A DNA stretch of 64,000 bases from Rachycentron canadum. Lineage: Eukaryota > Chordata > Actinopteri > Carangiformes > Rachycentridae. The position numbers were made by a program, and so were the translations under genes. Shown in pieces: positions 60,668-64,000 of this stretch; the stretch's first letter is position 1; the number at the start of each line of letters is the position of its first letter. The DNA is taken from the NCBI GenBank assembly GCA_038496675.1, contig CM076669.1:2428956-2492955 (forward strand). Reading direction: 5' to 3'. The notes below the pieces were generated by a model. That model was given only the letters and a program-made list of their open reading frames with translations. It made no database searches and had not been told where the DNA came from.

Positions 60668-62444
60668 CCCCCACCACCACCACCACTCCTTCCCCACCCC
60701 TCCCAGCCTGCACCACTTCACATTTTATAATCCTCCCTTCTATATCTGCTCCTCAGCCCCCAACCCAAACACACCTGAAACCAGTTTCACTTCCATTTTA
60801 ATGTAAGACAGAACCAGCCGATGAGAATAAAGATATATATATATATTTTTTTTTTATTCTTGAATTTGCCTAATGATGATCAGCAAAAAAAAAAAAAAAC
60901 AAACAAAAAACAAAACAAAACGGTGGGTCATCTTTCTTTTTTTTATTTCCTCAATGCAACGTGACTTGAAAGAATATGTCTCCTCGTCTTTTCTTCTCTT
61001 TGCTCGCTGCTCGCCGTGAAGCTATTCAGGCAATTCACATATTCTTTCAAAAACACTCACAGCTATTACATCTTCTTATGTGCAAAGTGTTTATCTCCAT
61101 CTCCGTCTCTTTTCCCCTCTCTGCCGCTCCCGGTGTGAGTTTCTCTTTGAAACGCTTTCTAATTAGCACGTACAACCCACAGCCAGGGTTAAATTAAATT
61201 GCTAAGATACAAGGAGGTTGAGGTCAACGGCTCTGCGAAGACCGTCAGCACAGATAATTGGGAGATAAACTTTTTTTTCCCTCTCTTCTCTCTCTATCTC
61301 TCTCCGTCTTCTCTTTGCTGAATATCCGTGATCAAAATGACACCCCGGATGGCACGCAGATAGTTTGGCAACGTGGCGGTGTGCTGAAGCAAAAGATGCC
61401 TTATGAAATATGAATTTATTTTTAGCAATAGAGGAAGACAAGTAATTAGGAGCGCAGAGAGAAAATCACTTTCATGTCTCCTCTCACTCTGTCTCAAACG
61501 CTCCAGCACCTGAGAAACTACTTCTGTAAGAACAATATATCAAGGCCATTGTTAGCTGTATGAAATATCATATAATATACTAATACCTGTGATAAATACC
61601 GCACCACCGGTCATAAAGACCCTTTAAAGAGACCTTTTCGACTGTTGATTTTTTCCTCAAACTCTTGTAGACACTTGTAGACTTTAAATCATCTGCTATT
61701 AAAGTATCGCTGTGTTTTCCTTCTTCCTTTAGTTCTGACTTTAGAATATGCAAATTTTTTGCCGAGACCTCTTCAAATCACTGTAACCAATTACGCCAAT
61801 TATCTTGCCTCTCATTCCTGCTTACCTGATGATTTTTTCCTCTGTTTTGAGTGCCCCCTAGTTATCTGCGTCGATTTGGTCTTTTACATGCTTCAAAAGT
61901 TTTGTTTTTTTTTGTGATTTTTTTTTTTTTTTTTTTTTTTTTTATGACGGTCGGTTTTCGACAGGGAAGGTTTTGAGACCGCCGAGACCGTCATCACCTG
62001 ATACAACTGAGAACTGTACAGTAACACTGAAGTAGTAGCCCTGGTGGTTTTGGAGGCGATTGGGAGTTAGGTGGTCCATGGGTTTTACTTTAGTGGCTAA
62101 ATCCTCGGTCTGAAAAGGTTTGAGAAACACTGGCTACGTCAACACGACCAGGTTACTGTTTGAAAAGGAAAAGCTCTGAATCACAAACGATCTGTGTGCG
62201 TGCTGTCACACCTGGAAACACACACCCCTCGTGTTGCCTTCGCCGTCACTGGTCGTTGAGCCGATAAGATCCAATCAGGGAGCAACTGGGTGTGATGACG
62301 TCATTGCTTCCCAAAGTCTCTGTTGTTGCCCGTCCAGGCAGGAACACAACCCTGGAGGCTCAAATCCTGCGGTACACCCAAGTGTCAACCGACCGTGAGG
62401 TCACATATTGATTTTTTAGAGGCCAAAAGAAATCATATTTGAAG
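60668..62444. other. Unique sequence with homopolymers
   Basis: Diverged inverted-repeat flank runs to about 60740, then AT-rich sequence. T and A runs lie at about 60847-60856, 60885-60899 and 61919-61943. No gene is recognised. Confidence 0.5.
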
Positions 62445-62778
62445 GTGAAGGTGGAGCTGAGGAGGAGTGAGGGGTGGATCTGACCTGATCAATCACACAG
62501 TAGCCACGCCCCCTAATTCATCCCCTGCTTTATGGTCTATTTTCCTCTAAATGGGACCATCATTTAAAAAATGTCGTATTGAAGACTTGAATCTAGAGAC
62601 TGGGACCATAAACACATTAGGAAAACGTTTACTGAGCTAATAAATCAAGGGAGAAGTAGGGACATTTTCCCATAGACTTCAATCCAATCTGTCGCCCCCC
62701 CCCCCCCCCCGATGGTCATTAGATACATTTCACTTTACAGCCACTGCGCCTATGTCCACTTTCATATGCAGTCTATGA
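62445..62778 (-). repeat. R1 dispersed repeat, copy I
   Basis: In reverse orientation it contains AGCCACGCCCCCTAATTCAT, TTTATGGTCTATTTTCCTCT, TGTCGTATTGAAGACTTGAA, AACGTTTACTGAGCTAATAA, TTTTCCCATAGACTTCAATC and an end near ATGCAGTCTATGAG. A C run (about 62696-62710) interrupts the CCACTGG region. Its outer end (GAAGGTGGAGCTGAGG) matches the divergent end of copy D, which suggests that R1 has more than one end type. Confidence 0.82.
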
Positions 62779-63364
62779 GCTCATCCAAATTTACTTTAAA
62801 CGAAATCATTTTTCCAAGAAATATCCAGCACACCTAGAGTCATTCTCTGGAGGAGACCAGAGAGCATTTTGGGAAATAGGGGGAACCAGGCTCAGACACA
62901 GTGTGTGCACCAAAGAGGCTAAATGAAGTTTTTATTCAGAAAGCAACTCCAAACATCAAAATTTAATTAAAGTGTGTCAGTGTAAAATAATCCCCGGTGG
63001 GTTTACATATCAAATTTGTTAGCATGAGTGATTACTAGGAACAGCATGCTGCTATCAGACTTGTAAAAAAAAGCATATGAGCCAAAGCCCCAGTCTGAAA
63101 TGAAGTAAATAAGGCCGACAACAACAGGAGATGTATAAAAGAGGGGGAGTGTAAGAAAGGGAGGGGGGGGAGACAGAGAGAGAGAGGGAGGGTGGGCGAT
63201 GGGGGTGCACTCTGGAAAAATGAGAGAGCAATATGTCAGCATGGCAACACCTCTAAAAGTCACCGAAATGCCAGGTCACCCTGCTCGACGGGGAGAATCA
63301 AACCTCACTGTGAGTGTGTGAGAGCACCTTGCATCCTTCGTTGAGTTTACAACATCACACAAAT

Positions 63365-63367
<3 letters not shown>
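62779..63367. other. Unique sequence with a GA/G-rich patch
   Basis: A G/GA-rich patch lies at about 63140-63205. No gene is recognised. Confidence 0.5.

Positions 63368-63396
<29 letters not shown>
63368..63396. repeat. CA microsatellite
   Basis: About 14 CA units, preceded by GCGCG. Confidence 0.9.
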
Positions 63397-63610
63397 TTAA
63401 AAAGACAAAAAAAAAAAAAGAGCGCCAACTGACCGCCGCCGCCACCGTCAATAACTCTGTCATCGACTGCCCGTGATTGCTTTGTTGTAAGTGTGTGACA
63501 ATACTTTTTCTTTTTTTTTTTTCCTCTCCTCTTTGATGATTATTCCTTTAATAAAGCCTCTGAAGGTGGAGGGATGACGTGCTTGTTGAAGCCTGTGTGG
63601 GTAATATCGA
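63397..63610. other. Unique sequence, no gene recognised
   Basis: Poly-A lies at about 63406-63419 and T-rich sequence at about 63505-63522. CCGCCGCCGCCACCG lies at about 63433-63447. Confidence 0.45.
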
Positions 63611-63659
63611 GTGTGAGTGTGTGTCTGTGTGTGTGTGTGTGTGTGTATGTGTGTGTGTT
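63611..63659. repeat. GT microsatellite
   Basis: GT units with single CT and AT interruptions. Confidence 0.9.
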
Positions 63660-63744
63660 TCTGGCTGTGAATTTGTGCTATACCGAACGTCGCTAGCGCA
63701 TTGTCTCACACAGAGGTAGGTGGGAGGATGATGAAGAGAATGTG

Positions 63745-63965
63745 CGTTAAAAATTTATTTTGGCTTCATTAATATTTCACAGGGATGGGTGCGATGTACA
63801 AACCGATGACGACACCCCGCTCCCGAAAAAGCCTCCCACAATGCTCCGCGACGCCTGCTGGCACGACCTGCTGAGCTTTGCTTTGCTGCAGAGTAAACAA
63901 TGTCTCCTCTTACCCACGGTTTCCAAATGTAGCTGTTTGACTTTGGCTCTGACACAAACTTGAAC
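63745..63965. other. Non-repetitive CpG-bearing block, possible conserved element or exon
   Basis: AT-rich TTCATTAATATTTCACAG is followed by CpG-bearing sequence containing CCCACAATGC (about 63835-63844, a ZNF143/THAP11-like word). Both strands are open for 66-67 codons. The AG at 63780-63781 could be an acceptor, but no donor of quality follows. A conserved noncoding element seems more likely than an exon. Confidence 0.2.
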
Positions 63966-63985
63966 TGAGGAAAATTCCTACTCTA

Positions 63986-64000
63986 ACCCCCCCCCCCCCC
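63986..64000. repeat. Poly-C at the window end
   Basis: The window ends in a run of about 14 C bases. As with the G-run at the internal gap, this may border another assembly gap. Confidence 0.7.

Overview
This window looks like vertebrate, almost certainly teleost fish, nuclear DNA. The evidence is its content: many CA/GT microsatellites, interspersed retroposon tails of a kind common in fish, two Tc1-type transposon relics, an L2/CR1-type LINE relic, and long stretches of unique, intron-like sequence. A spiny-rayed (percomorph) fish is my guess from the repeats. The window is scaffold-quality: it has one run of Ns (6895-7291) and ends in a poly-C run.

I find no complete protein-coding gene, no tRNA or rRNA gene, no CRISPR array and no operon. 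The longest open frames read through microsatellites, the N gap or polypurine tracts and are not genes. The window is best described as gene desert or the inside of one or more very large introns. I list four possible exons at low confidence (16032-16182 +, 39541-39585 +, 42669-42753 +, 57467-57640 -) and one better-looking broken coding relic on the minus strand at 20411-20770, whose family I cannot name.

Layout. 1-8600: unique sequence with the N gap. 8600-17250: four copies (A-D) of an unnamed dispersed repeat, here called R1, between unique stretches. 17250-24500: a short tRNA-SINE-like element, the coding relic, purine-rich DNA and a possible DNA element. 24580-28013: a transposon cluster with a probable solo LTR, a retroposon tail, a LINE relic and a second retroposon tail. 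28000-39700: unique DNA, two R1 copies, G-rich tracts and a CpG-bearing block at 37980-38345. 39718-40045: Tc1 relic. 40100-48500: microsatellites and an R1 copy. 48500-49905: a CpG-dense, promoter-like block followed by about 690 bases of nearly pure purine strand. 50000-58000: unique DNA and the fullest R1 copy (51263-51726). 58091-58734: retroposon tail and a second Tc1 relic. 59171-60667: an inverted duplication whose 158-base arms differ at one base. 60668-64000: unique DNA, the last R1 copy and more microsatellites.

Nothing here amounts to a new multi-gene system. The observations most worth checking are the near-perfect inverted duplication at 59171/60510, the minus-strand coding relic near 20.4-20.8 kb, the R1 family (nine copies plus a fragment in 64 kb), the CpG-dense block at 48.5-49.1 kb, and the candidate 45-base microexon at 39541.
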